A DNA stretch of 64,000 nucleotides. Origin: Amphibalanus amphitrite. Its lineage: Eukaryota; Arthropoda; Thecostraca; Balanomorpha; Balanidae. Below are positions 1-13,049 of this stretch, one piece after another. Each line of letters begins with the position of its first letter. The first letter of the stretch is position 1. The translations under genes and the position numbers were made by a program. The stretch lies in the NCBI RefSeq assembly GCF_019059575.1, contig NW_024881621.1, positions 310,001-374,000 on the forward strand, read 5' to 3'. A model generated the notes under the pieces. It did not search any database, was not told where the DNA came from, and saw only the letters and a program-made list of their open reading frames with translations.

Positions 1-3000
1 AGCTCTCGTTTACCCAGACACAGTCCTGCAGGAAAATTCCACTTTTTCCCCATAGGAAAGTTTTTACGGGAAAATCAAAATTTCGGGTCAATGGGGGGTC
101 CCCCCCGATTTCGTTCAAAATCGGCACACAGGTGCCCCACCACCAGCCGAGAAACTTTCCCCAAAACGGTCCCCGTTGCATTGACGTTTAAGGCCCGTAA
201 AGCCCCCTAGACTCGTAAAATATCCGTAAAATCGCCTTTGTACGGACAAAAAAGTGGTGCTATGGTAAAAATGGGTATCAATCGAAAGCTCTCGTTTACC
301 CAGACACAGTCCTGCAGGAAAATTCCACTTTTTTCCCATAGGAGAGTTTTACGGGAAAATCAAAATTTTGGGTCAATGGGGGGTCCCCCCCGATTTCGTT
401 CAAAATCGGCACACAGGTGCCCCACCACCAGCCGAGAAACTTTCCCCAAAACGGTCCCCGTTGCATTGACGTTTAAGGCCCTTAAAGCCCCGTAAACTCG
501 TAAAAAATCCGTAAATTCGCCCTTGTACGGCCAAAAACGGGGCGCTAGGGTAAAAATGGGTATCAATCGAAAGCTCTCGTTGACCCAGACACAGTCCTGC
601 AGGAAAATTCCACTTTTTACCCATAGGAAAGTTTTTACGGGAAAATCAAAATTTCGGGTCAATGGGGGGTCCCCCCCGATTTCGTTCAAAATCGGCACAC
701 AGGTGCCCCACCACCAGCCGAGAAACTTTCCCCAAAACGGTCCCCGTTGCATTGACGTTTAAGGCCCGTAAAGCCCCCTAGACTCGTAAAATATCCGTAA
801 AATCGCCTTTGTACGGACAAAAAAGTGGTGCTATGGTAAAAATGGGTATCAATCGAAAGCTCTCGTTTACCCAGATACAGTCCTGCAGGAAAATTCCACT
901 TTTTCCCCATAGGAAAGTTTTTACGGGAAAATCAAAATTTTGGGTCAATGGGGGGTCCCCCCCGATTTCGTTCAAAATCGGCACACAGGTGCCCCACCAC
1001 CAGCCGAGAAACTTTCCCCAAAACGGTCCCCGTTGCATTGACGTTTAAGGCCCGTAAAGCCCCCTAGACTCGTAAAATATCCGTAAAATCGCCTTTGTAC
1101 GGACAAAAAAGTGGTGCTATGGTAAAAATGGGTATCAATCGAAAGCTCTCGTTTACCCAGACACAGTCCTGCAGGAAAATTCCACTTTTTTCCCATAGGA
1201 AAGTTTTTACGGGAAAATCAAAATTTTGGGTCAATGGGGGGTCCCCCCCCCCCGATTTCGTTCAAAATCGGCACACAGGTGCCCCACCACCAGCCGAGAA
1301 ACTTTCCCCAAAACGGTCCCCGTTGCATTGACGTTTAAGGCCCTTAAAGCCCCGTAAACTCGTAAAAAATCCGTAAATTCGCCCTTGTACGGCCAAAAAC
1401 GGGGCGCTAGGGTAAAAATGGGTATCAATCGAAAGCTCTCGTTTACCCAGACACAGTCCTGCAGGAAAATTCCATTTTTTTCCCATAGGAAAGTTTTTAC
1501 GGGTAAATCAAAATTTCGGGTCAATGGGGGGTCCCCCCCGATTTCGGCGGGTGGTGGGGCACCTGTGTGCCGATTTTGAACGAAATCGGGGGGGACCCCC
1601 ATTGACCCAAAATTTTGATTTTCCCGTAAAAACTTTCCTATGGGGAAAAAGTGGAATTTTCCTGCAGGACTGTATCTGGGTAAACGAGAGCTTTCGATTG
1701 ATACCCATTTTTACCATAGCACCACTTTTTTGTCCGTACAAAGGCGATTTTACGGATATTTTACGAGTCTAGGGGGCTTTACGGGCCTTAAACGTCAATG
1801 CAACGGGGACCGTTTTGGGGAAAGTTTCTCGGCTGGTGGTGGGGCACCTGTGTGCCGATTTTGAACGAAATCGGGGGGGACCCCCCATTGACCCGAAATT
1901 TTGATTTTCCCGTAAAAACTTTCCTATGGGTAAAAAGTGGAATTTTCCTGCAGGACTGTGTCTGGGTCAACGAGAGCTTTCGATTGATACCCATTTTAAC
2001 CCTAGCGCCCCGTTTTTGGCCGTACAAGGGCGAATTTACGGATTTTTTACGAGTTTACGGGGCTTTAAGGGCCTTAAACGTCAATGCAACGGGGACCGTT
2101 TTGGGGAAAGTTTCTCGGCTGGTGGTGGGGCACCTGTGTGCCGATTTTGAACGAAATCGGGGGGGACCCCCCATTGACCCAAAATTTTGATTTTCCCGTA
2201 AAAACTTTCCTATGGGAAAAAAGTGGAATTTTCCTGCAGGACTGTGTCTGGGTAAACGAGAGCTTTCGATTGATACCCATTTTTACCATAGCACCACTTT
2301 TTTGTCCGTACAAAGGCGATTTTACGGATATTTTACGAGTCTAGGGGGCTTTACGGGCCTTAAACGTCAATGCAACGGGGACCGTTTTGGGGAAAGTTTC
2401 TCGGCTGGTGGTGGGGCACCTGTGTGCCGATTTTGAACGAAATCGGGGGGACCCCCCATTGACCCGAAATTTTGATTTTCCCGTAAAAACTTTCCTATGG
2501 GGAAAAAGTGGAATTTTCCTGCAGGTTTGTGTCTGGGTAAACGAGAGCTTTCGATTGATACCCATTTTTACCCTAGCGCCCCGTTTTTGGCCGTACAAGG
2601 GCGAATTTACGGATTTTTTACGAGTTTACGGGGCTTTAAGGGCCTTAAACGTCAATGCAACGGGGACCGTTTTGGGGAAAGTTTCTCGGCTGGTGGTGGG
2701 GCACCTGTGTGCCGATTTTGAACGAAATCGGGGGGACCCCCCATTGACCCAAAATTTTGATTTTCCCGTAAAAACTTTCCTATGGGAAAAAAGTGGAATT
2801 TTCCTGCAGGACTGTGTCTGGGTAAACGGGAGCTTTCGATTGATACCCATTTTTACCATAGCACCACTTTTTTGTCCGTACAAAGGCGATTTTACGGATA
2901 TTTTACGAGTCTAGGGGGCTTTACGGGCCTTAAACGTCAATGCAACGGGGACCGTTTTGGGGAAAGTTTCTCGGCTGGTGGTGGGGCACCTGTGTGCCGA

Positions 3001-6000
3001 TTTTGAACGAAATCGGGGGGGACCTCCTATTGACCCAAAATTTTGATTTTCCCGTAAAAACTTTCCTATGGGGAAAAAGTGGAATTTTCCTGCAGGACTG
3101 TGTCTGGGTAAACGAGAGCTTTCGATTGATACCCATTTTTACCATAGCGCCCCGTTTTTGGCCGTACAAGGGCGAACTTACGGATTTTTTTACGAGTTTA
3201 CGGGGCTTTAAGGGCCTTAAACGTCAATGCAACGGGGACCGTTTTGGGGAAAGTTTCTCGGCTGGTGGTGGGGCACCTGTGTGCCGATTTTGAACGAAAT
3301 CGGGGGGGACCCCCCATTGACCCAAAATTTTGATTTTCCCGTAAAAACTTTCCTATGGGAAAAAAGTGGAATTTTCCTGCAGGACTGTGTCTGGGTAAAC
3401 GAGAGCTTTCGATTGATACCCATTTTTACCATAGCACCACTTTTTTGTCCGTACAAAGGCGATTTTACGGATATTTTACGAGTCTAGGGGGCTTTACGGG
3501 CCTTAAACGTCAATGCAACGGGGACCGTTTTGGGGAAAGTTTCTCGGCTGGTGGTGGGGCACCTGTGTGCCGATTTTGAACGAAATCGGGGGGGCCCCCC
3601 CATTGACCCGAAATTTTGATTTTCCCGTAAAACTTTCCTATGGGAAAAAAGTGGAATTTTCCTGCAGGACTGTGTCTGGGTAAACGAGAGCTTTCGATTG
3701 ATACCCATTTTTACCCTAGCGCCCCGTTTTTGGCCGTACAAGGGCGAATTTACGGATTTTTTACGAGTTTACGGGGCTTTAAGGGCCTTAAACGTCAATG
3801 CAACGGGGACCGTTTTGGGGAAAGTTTCTCGGCTGGTGGTGGGGCACCTGTGTGCCGATTTTGAACGAAATCGGGGGGACCCCCATTGACCCAAAATTTT
3901 GATTTTCCCGTAAAAACTTTCCTATGGGAAAAAAGTGGAATTTTCCTGCAGGACTGTGTCTGGGTAAACGAGAGCTTTCGATTGATACCCATTTTTACCA
4001 TAGCACCACTTTTTTGTCCGTACAAAGGCGATTTTACGGATATTTTACGAGTCTAGGGGGCTTTACGGGCCTTAAACGTCAATGCAACGGGGACCGTTTT
4101 GGGGAAAGTTTCTCGGCTGGTGGTGGGGCACCTGTGTGCCGATTTTGAACGAAATCGGGGGGGACCCCCCATTGACCCGAAATTTTGATTTTCCCGTAAA
4201 AACTTTCCTATGGGGAAAAATTGGAATTTTCCTGCAGGACTGTGTCTGGGTAAACGAGAGCTTTCGATTGATACCCATTTTTACCCTAGCGCCCCGTTTT
4301 TGGCCGTACAAGGGTGAATTTACGGATTTTTTACGAGTTTACGGGGCTTTAAGGGCCTTAAACGTCAATGCAACGGGGACCGTTTTGGGGAAAGTTTCTC
4401 GGCTGGTGGTGGGGCACCTGTGTGCCGATTTTGAACGAAATCGGGGGGGACCCCCCATTGACCCAAAATTTTGATTTTCCCGTAAAAACTTTCCTATGGG
4501 AAAAAAGTGGAATTTTCCTGCAGGACTGTGTCTGGGCAAACGAGAGCTTTCGATTGATACCCATTTTTACCATAGCACCACTTTTTTGTCCGTACAAAGG
4601 CGATTTTACGGATATTTTACGAGTCTAGGGGGCTTTACGGGCCTTAAACGTCAATGCAACGGGAACCGTTTTGGGGAAAGTTTCTCAGCTGGTGGTGGGG
4701 CACCTGTGTGCCGATTTTGAACGAAATCGGGGGGGACCCCCCATTGACCCGAAATTTTGATTTTCCCGTAAAAACTTTCCTATGGGGAAAAAGTGGAATT
4801 TTCCTGCAGGACTGTGTCTGGGTAAACGAGAGCTTTCGATTGATACCCATTTTTACCCTAGCGCCCCGTTTTTGGCCGTACAAGGGCGAATTTACGGATT
4901 TTTTACGAGTTTACGGGGCTTTAAGGGCCTTAAACGTCAATGCAACGGGGACCGTTTTGGGGAAAGTTTCTCGGCTGGTGGTGGGGCACCTGTGTGCCGA
5001 TTTTGAACGAAATCGGGGGGGACCCCCTATTGACCCAAAATTTTGATTTTCCCGTAAAAACTTTCCTATGGGAAAAAAGTGGAATTTTCCTGCAGGACTG
5101 TGTCTGGGTAAACGAGAGCTTTCGATTGATACCCATTTTTACCCTAGCGCCCCGTTTTTGGCCGTACAAGGGCGAATTTACGGATTTTTTACGAGTTTAC
5201 GGGGCTTTAAGGGCCTTAAACGTCAATGCAACGGGGACCGTTTTGGGGAAAGTTTCTCGGCTGGTGGTGGGGCACCTGTGTGCCGATTTTGAACGAAATC
5301 GGGGGGGACCCCCCATTGACCCAAAATTTTGATTTTCCCGTAAGAACTTTCCTATGGGAAAAAAGTGGAATTTTCCTGCAGGACTGTGTCTGGGTAAACG
5401 AGAGCTTTCGATTGATACCCATTTTTACCATAGCACCACTTTTTTGTCCGTACAAAGGCGATTTTACGGATATTTTACGAGTCTAGGGGGCTTTACGGGC
5501 CTTAAACGTCAATGCAACGGGGACCGTTTTGGGGAAAGTTTCTCGGCTGGTGGTGGGGCACCTGTGTGCCGATTTTGAACGAAATCGGGGGGGACCCCCC
5601 ATTGACCCGAAATTTTGATTTTCCCGTAAAAACTTTCCTATGGGGAAAAAGTGGAATTTTCCTGCAGGACTGTGTCTGGGTAAACGAGAGCTTTCGATTG
5701 ATACCCATTTTTACCCTAGCGCCCCGTTTTTGGCCGTACAAGGGCGAATTTACGGATTTTTTACGAGTTTACGGGGCTTTAAGGGCCTTAAACGTCAATG
5801 CAACGGGGACCGTTTTGGGGAAAGTTTCTCGGCTGGTGGTGGGGCACCTGTGTGCCGATTTTGAACGAAATCGGGGGGGACCCCCATTGACCCGAAATTT
5901 TGATTTTCCCGTAAAAACTTTCCTATGGGAAAAAAGTGGAATTTTCCTGCAGGACTGTGTCTGGGTAAACGAGAGCTTTCGATTGATACCCATTTTTACC

Positions 6001-9000
6001 CTAGCGCCCCGTTTTTGGCCGTACAAGGGCGAATTTACGGATTTTTTACGAGTTTACGGGGCTTTAAGGGCCTTAAACGTCAATGCAACGGGGACCGTTT
6101 TGGGGAAAGTTTCTCGGCTGGTGGTGGGGCACCTGTGTGCCGATTTTGAACGAAATCGGGGGGACCCCCCATTGACCCAAAATTTTGATTTTCCCGTAAA
6201 AACTTTCCTATGGGAAAAAAGTGGAATTTTCCTGCAGGACTGTGTCTGGGTAAACGAGAGCTTTCGATTGATACCCATTTTTACCATAGCACCACTTTTT
6301 TGTCCGTACAAAGGCGATTTTACGGATATTTTACGAGTCTAGGGGGCTTTACGGGCCTTAAACGTCAATGCAACGGGGACCGTTTTGGGGAAAGTTTCTC
6401 GGCTGGTGGTGGGGCACCTGTGTGCCGATTTTGAACGAAATCGGGGGGGACCCCCCATTGACCCGAAATTTTGATTTTCCCGTAAAAACTTTCCTATGGG
6501 AAAAAAGTGGAATTTTCCTGCAGGACTGTGTCTGGGTAAACGAGAGCTTTCGATTGATACCCATTTTTACCCTAGCGCCCCGTTTTTTGGCCGTACAAGG
6601 GCGAATTTACGGATTTTTTACGAGTTTACGGGGCTTTAAGGGCCTTAAACGTCAATGCAACGGGGACCGTTTTGGGGAAAGTTTCTCGGCTGGTGGTGGG
6701 GCACCTGTGTGCCGATTTTGAGCGAAATCGGGGGGGACCCCCCATTGACCCAAAATTTTGATTTTCCCGTAAAAACTTTCCTATGGGAAAAAAGTGGAAT
6801 TTTCCTGCAGGACTGTGTCTGGGTAAACGAGAGCTTTCGATTGATACCCATTTTTACCATAGCACCACTTTTTTGTCCGTACAAAGGCGATTTTACGGAT
6901 ATTTTACGAGTCTAGGGGGCTTTACGGGCCTTAAACGTCAATGCAACGGGGACCGTTTTGGGGAAAGTTTCTCGGCTGGTGGTGGGGCACCTGTGTGCCG
7001 ATTTTGAACGAAATCGGGGGGGCCCCCCCATTGACCCGAAATTTTGATTTTCCCGTAAAACTTTCCTATGGGAAAAAAGTGGAATTTTCCTGCAGGACTG
7101 TGTCTGGGTAAACGAGAGCTTTCGATTGATACCCATTTTTACCCTAGCGCCCCGTTTTTGGCCGTACAAGGGCGAATTTACGGATTTTTTACGAGTTTAC
7201 GGGGCTTTAAGGGCCTTAAACGTCAATGCAACGGGGACCGTTTTGGGGAAAGTTTCTCGGCTGGTGGTGGGGCACCTGTGTGCCGATTTTGAACGAAATC
7301 GGGGGGACCCCCATTGACCCAAAATTTTGATTTTCCCGTAAAAACTTTCCTATGGGAAAAAAGTGGAATTTTCCTGCAGGACTGTGTCTGGGTAAACGAG
7401 AGCTTTCGATTGATACCCATTTTTACCATAGCACCACTTTTTTGTCCGTACAAAGGCGATTTTACGGATATTTTACGAGTCTAGGGGGCTTTACGGGCCT
7501 TAAACGTCAATGCAACGGGGACCGTTTTGGGGAAAGTTTCTCGGCTGGTGGTGGGGCACCTGTGTGCCGATTTTGAACGAAATCGGGGGGGACCCCCCAT
7601 TGACCCGAAATTTTGATTTTCCCGTAAAAACTTTCCTATGGGGAAAAATTGGAATTTTCCTGCAGGACTGTGTCTGGGTAAACGAGAGCTTTCGATTGAT
7701 ACCCATTTTTACCCTAGCGCCCCGTTTTTGGCCGTACAAGGGTGAATTTACGGATTTTTTACGAGTTTACGGGGCTTTAAGGGCCTTAAACGTCAATGCA
7801 ACGGGGACCGTTTTGGGGAAAGTTTCTCGGCTGGTGGTGGGGCACCTGTGTGCCGATTTTGAACGAAATCGGGGGGGACCCCCCATTGACCCAAAATTTT
7901 GATTTTCCCGTAAAAACTTTCCTATGGGAAAAAAGTGGAATTTTCCTGCAGGACTGTGTCTGGGCAAACGAGAGCTTTCGATTGATACCCATTTTTACCA
8001 TAGCACCACTTTTTTGTCCGTACAAAGGCGATTTTACGGATATTTTACGAGTCTAGGGGGCTTTACGGGCCTTAAACGTCAATGCAACGGGAACCGTTTT
8101 GGGGAAAGTTTCTCAGCTGGTGGTGGGGCACCTGTGTGCCGATTTTGAACGAAATCGGGGGGGACCCCCCATTGACCCGAAATTTTGATTTTCCCGTAAA
8201 AACTTTCTTATGGGGAAAAAGTGGAATTTTCCTGCAGGACTGTGTCTGGGTAAACGAGAGCTTTCGATTGATACCCATTTTTACCCTAGCGCCCCGTTTT
8301 TGGCCGTACAAGGGCGAATTTACGGATTTTTTACGAGTTTACGGGGCTTTAAGGGCCTTAAACGTCAATGCAACGGGGACCGTTTTGGGGAAAGTTTCTC
8401 GGCTGGTGGTGGGGCACCTGTGTGCCGATTTTGAACGAAATCGGGGGGGACCCCCTATTGACCCAAAATTTTGATTTTCCCGTAAAAACTTTCCTATGGG
8501 AAAAAAGTGGAATTTTCCTGCAGGACTGTGTCTGGGTAAACGAGAGCTTTCGATTGATACCCATTTTTACCCTAGCGCCCCGTTTTTGGCCGTACAAGGG
8601 CGAATTTACGGATTTTTTACGAGTTTACGGGGCTTTAAGGGCCTTAAACGTCAATGCAACGGGGACCGTTTTGGGGAAAGTTTCTCGGCTGGTGGTGGGG
8701 CACCTGTGTGCCGATTTTGAACGAAATCGGGGGGGACCCCCCATTGACCCAAAATTTTGATTTTCCCGTAAGAACTTTCCTATGGGAAAAAAGTGGAATT
8801 TTCCTGCAGGACTGTGTCTGGGTAAACGAGAGCTTTCGATTGATACCCATTTTTACCATAGCACCACTTTTTTGTCCGTACAAAGGCGATTTTACGGATA
8901 TTTTACGAGTCTAGGGGGCTTTACGGGCCTTAAACGTCAATGCAACGGGGACCGTTTTGGGGAAAGTTTCTCGGCTGGTGGTGGGGCACCTGTGTGCCGA

Positions 9001-10286
9001 TTTTGAACGAAATCGGGGGGGACCCCCCATTGACCCGAAATTTTGATTTTCCCGTAAAAACTTTCCTATGGGGAAAAAGTGGAATTTTCCTGCAGGACTG
9101 TGTCTGGGTAAACGAGAGCTTTCGATTGATACCCATTTTTACCCTAGCGCCCCGTTTTTGGCCGTACAAGGGCGAATTTACGGATTTTTTACGAGTTTAC
9201 GGGGCTTTAAGGGCCTTAAACGTCAATGCAACGGGGACCGTTTTGGGGAAAGTTTCTCGGCTGGTGGTGGGGCACCTGTGTGCCGATTTTGAACGAAATC
9301 GGGGGGGACCCCCATTGACCCGAAATTTTGATTTTCCCGTAAAAACTTTCCTATGGGAAAAAAGTGGAATTTTCCTGCAGGACTGTGTCTGGGTAAACGA
9401 GAGCTTTCGATTGATACCCATTTTTACCCTAGCGCCCCGTTTTTGGCCGTACAAGGGCGAATTTACGGATTTTTTACGAGTTTACGGGGCTTTAAGGGCC
9501 TTAAACGTCAATGCAACGGGGACCGTTTTGGGGAAAGTTTCTCGGCTGGTGGTGGGGCACCTGTGTGCCGATTTTGAACGAAATCGGGGGGACCCCCCAT
9601 TGACCCAAAATTTTGATTTTCCCGTAAAAACTTTCCTATGGGAAAAAAGTGGAATTTTCCTGCAGGACTGTGTCTGGGTAAACGAGAGCTTTCGATTGAT
9701 ACCCATTTTTACCATAGCACCACTTTTTTGTCCGTACAAAGGCGATTTTACGGATATTTTACGAGTCTAGGGGGCTTTACGGGCCTTAAACGTCAATGCA
9801 ACGGGGACCGTTTTGGGGAAAGTTTCTCGGCTGGTGGTGGGGCACCTGTGTGCCGATTTTGAACGAAATCGGGGGGGACCCCCCATTGACCCGAAATTTT
9901 GATTTTCCCGTAAAAACTTTCCTATGGGAAAAAAGTGGAATTTTCCTGCAGGACTGTGTCTGGGTAAACGAGAGCTTTCGATTGATACCCATTTTTACCC
10001 TAGCGCCCCGTTTTTTGGCCGTACAAGGGCGAATTTACGGATTTTTTACGAGTTTACGGGGCTTTAAGGGCCTTAAACGTCAATGCAACGGGGACCGTTT
10101 TGGGGAAAGTTTCTCGGCTGGTGGTGGGGCACCTGTGTGCCGATTTTGAGCGAAATCGGGGGGGACCCCCCATTGACCCAAAATTTTGATTTTCCCGTAA
10201 AAACTTTCCTATGGGAAAAAAGTGGAATTTTCCTGCAGGACTGTGTCTGGGTAAACGAGAGCTTTCGATTGATACCCATTTTTACC
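1..10286. repeat. ~286 bp satellite array with an orientation switch
   Basis: About 36 tandem monomers of 285-287 bp fill the region and continue past the left edge. Two subtypes occur. One carries CTAGCGCCCCG with a GTTTACGGGG block; the other carries CATAGCACCAC with a GTCTAGGGGG block. They mostly alternate, giving a ~571 bp dimer. From the left edge to ~1,547 the monomers read in one orientation, and from ~1,578 onwards they read in the opposite one. The array stops abruptly within a monomer at 10,286. Short open frames recur in several frames in every monomer, including 74, 79 and 86 codon frames on both strands. They follow the repeat period and give no sign of coding selection, so I call no genes here. 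Confidence 0.98.
3230..10085 (+). repeat. 3,428 bp higher-order repeat, two copies
   Basis: Variant monomers recur at an exact 3,428 bp offset, equal to 12 monomers. Examples are the shortened GGGGGGCCCCCC junctions near 3,595 and 7,023, the ACTGTGTCTGGGCAAACG variant near 4,530 and 7,958, and the six-T run in the subtype-A block near 6,583 and 10,011. The two blocks differ by only a few substitutions, such as TTTCCTAT against TTTCTTAT near 8,207. A partial third copy reaches the array end. This indicates a recent block duplication by unequal exchange. The edges of the block are approximate. Confidence 0.9.
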
Positions 10287-11308
10287 TCTTTGTGACGTCA
10301 TTTCTAGGGGAAAATGGGTCATAAAGGTTTCCCTCTACCGGGGCCTTTTTTCCCCCTACCGAATCTGTGCTGTGCTGAATCTGTGCTGAATCTGTGCCAA
10401 CTTCCGTTACATCATTTAGTGACGGTTGTCGATTGGAGTGCCACACTCGCCGGGTGAGTGATGATCTTTGTGAGAGTTACGAGAATACGATTGTCAGTCC
10501 AGTGGGTATGACAGTCTGACACCGGGGCCCGGTCAGATCCCCACCCGATGTGCTACACACGAACACTCGCCAGGGTGTTTTACGATTCTTTGTGTGCTCA
10601 AACCCTGTTCAGCGCTGTCCGACTAACTGAGCTCGCCCACGCGAACCGGCGCGGCACGAGCGCATTGATTTGTTTTCGTTTGTTCAGACAGGGTCACAAA
10701 CTAATTTCGACTTGGCCTGATGGAATCCATAAACGGCGCGAGGATTGCGACAGGTGCGCCGGAATCAATTGATCTCGCGGTAGCGAACTGATTTATTAAG
10801 CTTTGTGTGGCAATTGAATTGACCCGCAAGGCCGCACCCCATGCGTAACACAGACCACGGATAATAAATATAGCGATAGGGTACAGATTATAAACGGCCG
10901 AGATCATGACCAAGCGATAATCCAGTTGCGTAACAGGGCTACGCGGTGAATTGCTAATCAGCTAGTTTGCTCAAAATGTAAATTAAATTCGGTCTGGAAT
11001 GTCTAATGAACTGTTGAAACAAATGGCACACAGGCGATCTTTGCTGTGAAAAAAATATCTGAACCAATTGATTTGAATATTTATTTTTACACCCACATTT
11101 TTTCCTCTTGAAACAAATAATCACGAGGCGGAGATAAGCTTGGCGACGAATAACCCCCCCAAGCGGCAATTAAACCTAGGAACGACCAACGAGCAAACTT
11201 CGAAATGTTGGCCGATATCTGAAGACGTTTCGCGTGTATGTTGACGCGCTTTTTTATCACGCACGTGTTGCACGCACGCATACCTACCACGCATACGCAC
11301 CATAAGAT
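10287..11308. other. Non-repeat spacer, no gene seen
   Basis: About 1 kb of unique-looking sequence follows the satellite. It starts with a TGACGTCA palindrome at 10,293-10,300 and short GAATCTGTGCT repeats near 10,364-10,400. Open frames are short, without convincing splice sites or recognisable domains. Confidence 0.6.
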
Positions 11309-11312
11309 ATAT

Positions 11313-12346
11313 CCCTCGCCGGACCTATTGGTTTTCTACATACGCGCCGGCCGAGGGGGGGGGGCGGGTACGACCCCCCCCCTCGCCGTTTCGCCCCTGG
11401 TGGAGCTAGCGCGTCGCGGAAAAAACGAGCGTGTGCGCCGTTACGAGACGCAGAGATTGGTACCCAATTTTAAGGTCCTAGGTCAACCGGTGACCTCTGA
11501 GGTCAGGTAAAGTGCCCCAAGGTACGGTTCCGTTTTTGGTGAATAACTTCGCAAAAAAAAACGGCCGCAGAGCGCCGATTTTGGCAGCATCGTGTTCGTC
11601 TCGCTCAGGCGCGTCGAATGATATACTTTTTGTCTGGGTCAGGTCAACTTGGGGTGTTGACCTCAGGTCAAGGTCAGGTCAGCACCCCCAGGTCACGAAG
11701 TTGGTCGAAAGAGGTCATGTCGCATATCATTCGATTCGGCAGGTCTTCCTGAGTCCATTGGTGGCTTTCCCGACTCGCTAGCTCAATTTGATCAAGAGTT
11801 ATTGACGAAAAACTAATATGACCTTGATGACGTCATAAATGACGTCACGAAAGGTCAACATTGCAAAAGTGACGCATCTAACCTTGCAAGGAGTGCATCA
11901 AATCACGATTCTGTGTGCTTGAGATAGTTGGAGATCGTTCCCGGCGCCAGAATAGCAGTTTTCATTTTTCCCCATTGACTTATAATGGTGAGGTCACGAA
12001 AATGACCTGACCTCATATGACCTTTAGGAAAAATCCGAGATATACAAGTTGTGGGACTCATAATGGATACTAGATCCTGCAAGTTTCATTTCCCTGTGAC
12101 ATCTCCTCTGGCAGTGAGGGCGTTGCGAAGTTGTGACATCTGAAGACCGTGCAGAGGTTCACTTATGACGTCATAGGTCAGTGACCTGACCTGACCCAAA
12201 AATGCGGTTGGTGTCAAAAGATGCGGCTTGGATCAAAGGTCAGGTATGCCAAGTTTCAGCTCTCTATCGCCAGCGTGTTCGGAGCTATCGCGAAAAAACT
12301 CTATGGGGGGGCGGCACCCGCCCCCCCCCCCCTCGGCCGGCGAGGG
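11313..12346. mobile_element. TTAA-type non-autonomous element, family A copy 1
   Basis: A 1,034 bp element begins CCCTCGCCGG and ends CCGGCGAGGG, and is flanked on both sides by ATAT (11,309-11,312 and 12,347-12,350). Inside each end a G-run is followed by a C-run that can fold into a hairpin. The interior carries many AGGTCA or TGACCT half-sites and three TGACGTCA palindromes. There is no transposase, so it is non-autonomous. It matches the copy at 19,626-20,660 almost throughout. The four-base AT-only target suggests a relationship with TTAA-targeting elements such as piggyBac; that class assignment is inference. Confidence 0.88.
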
Positions 12347-12350
12347 ATAT

Positions 12351-13045
12351 AATAATAAGTAGGTATTTGTTGTGTGTTCATGCCTGGAACTGACCGTCTA
12401 CCAGTTACCAGCTACCTGGTCACTATCGGACCGGATCGAGGGAAGGAAAATGTGATAGAGAATCGATTGGTACTCATTCACGGAGATATAGGGGAGCTGA
12501 CGAACCCATCCTGACGGAACCAGGCCTGCAACACCTACCTCCTACAGTAAGTAAGTACATCTCTAGCGGGATGAGAGCATAAAGTCGCTCTACCAAAAAG
12601 CACGTCTTCAACGTGCTTTCTGGTTTACAACAGAAAGTGTTAGTAAGCATTTAGTACGATATATCAGTTAACTATGTGAGGCTGACAGCTGAGGAGCCGG
12701 CCTGTATTTCAGTGCACCAACAAAGCCAAGTGAAAATACACCCCGATGGTAGACGGCAACGGACCGGCGCCCAGCGCCACCTGTGTGGGAAAGTCGACCG
12801 CGAACAGCGACACCTACGGATACAGCTCAAATTGATACAGCAGCTGGCAGAGCGGCATTGGCCTTTGGGTAAAATCACGCAATATTTCCCCCAGAATGCT
12901 CGAGTTAAAAAAACATATGTATATTCAGCGTTTTCAATGAGGTTGTCTGTGTAGCTTTCCCAAAATGGATTCAGTTCCTACCTGTTTTTTTTTTCGGAGC
13001 GCAAGAAAATGGGTAACGAAATTAGCTTTTGTTTCAGAAAATGAA
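12351..13045. other. Spacer, no gene seen
   Basis: This is AT-mixed sequence without a supportable gene. A short stem (AAAGCACGT, loop CTTCA, ACGTGCTTT) lies near 12,597-12,619. It does not match the histone 3' stem-loop consensus. Confidence 0.5.
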
Positions 13046-13049
13046 TTAA

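Noticed and set aside
1..10286. CRISPR-like array
   Set aside because: Units are ~286 bp contiguous monomers without spacers, in a eukaryotic context.
1..10295. Numerous 60-276 codon open frames on both strands, some with a repeated WWWGTCVP motif
   Set aside because: They recur with the satellite period in several frames and both strands at once, and change with run-length differences. They are consequences of the repeat.
12597..12619. Stem-loop resembling a histone mRNA 3' end
   Set aside because: Stem and loop sequence do not match the histone consensus and no histone gene is nearby.
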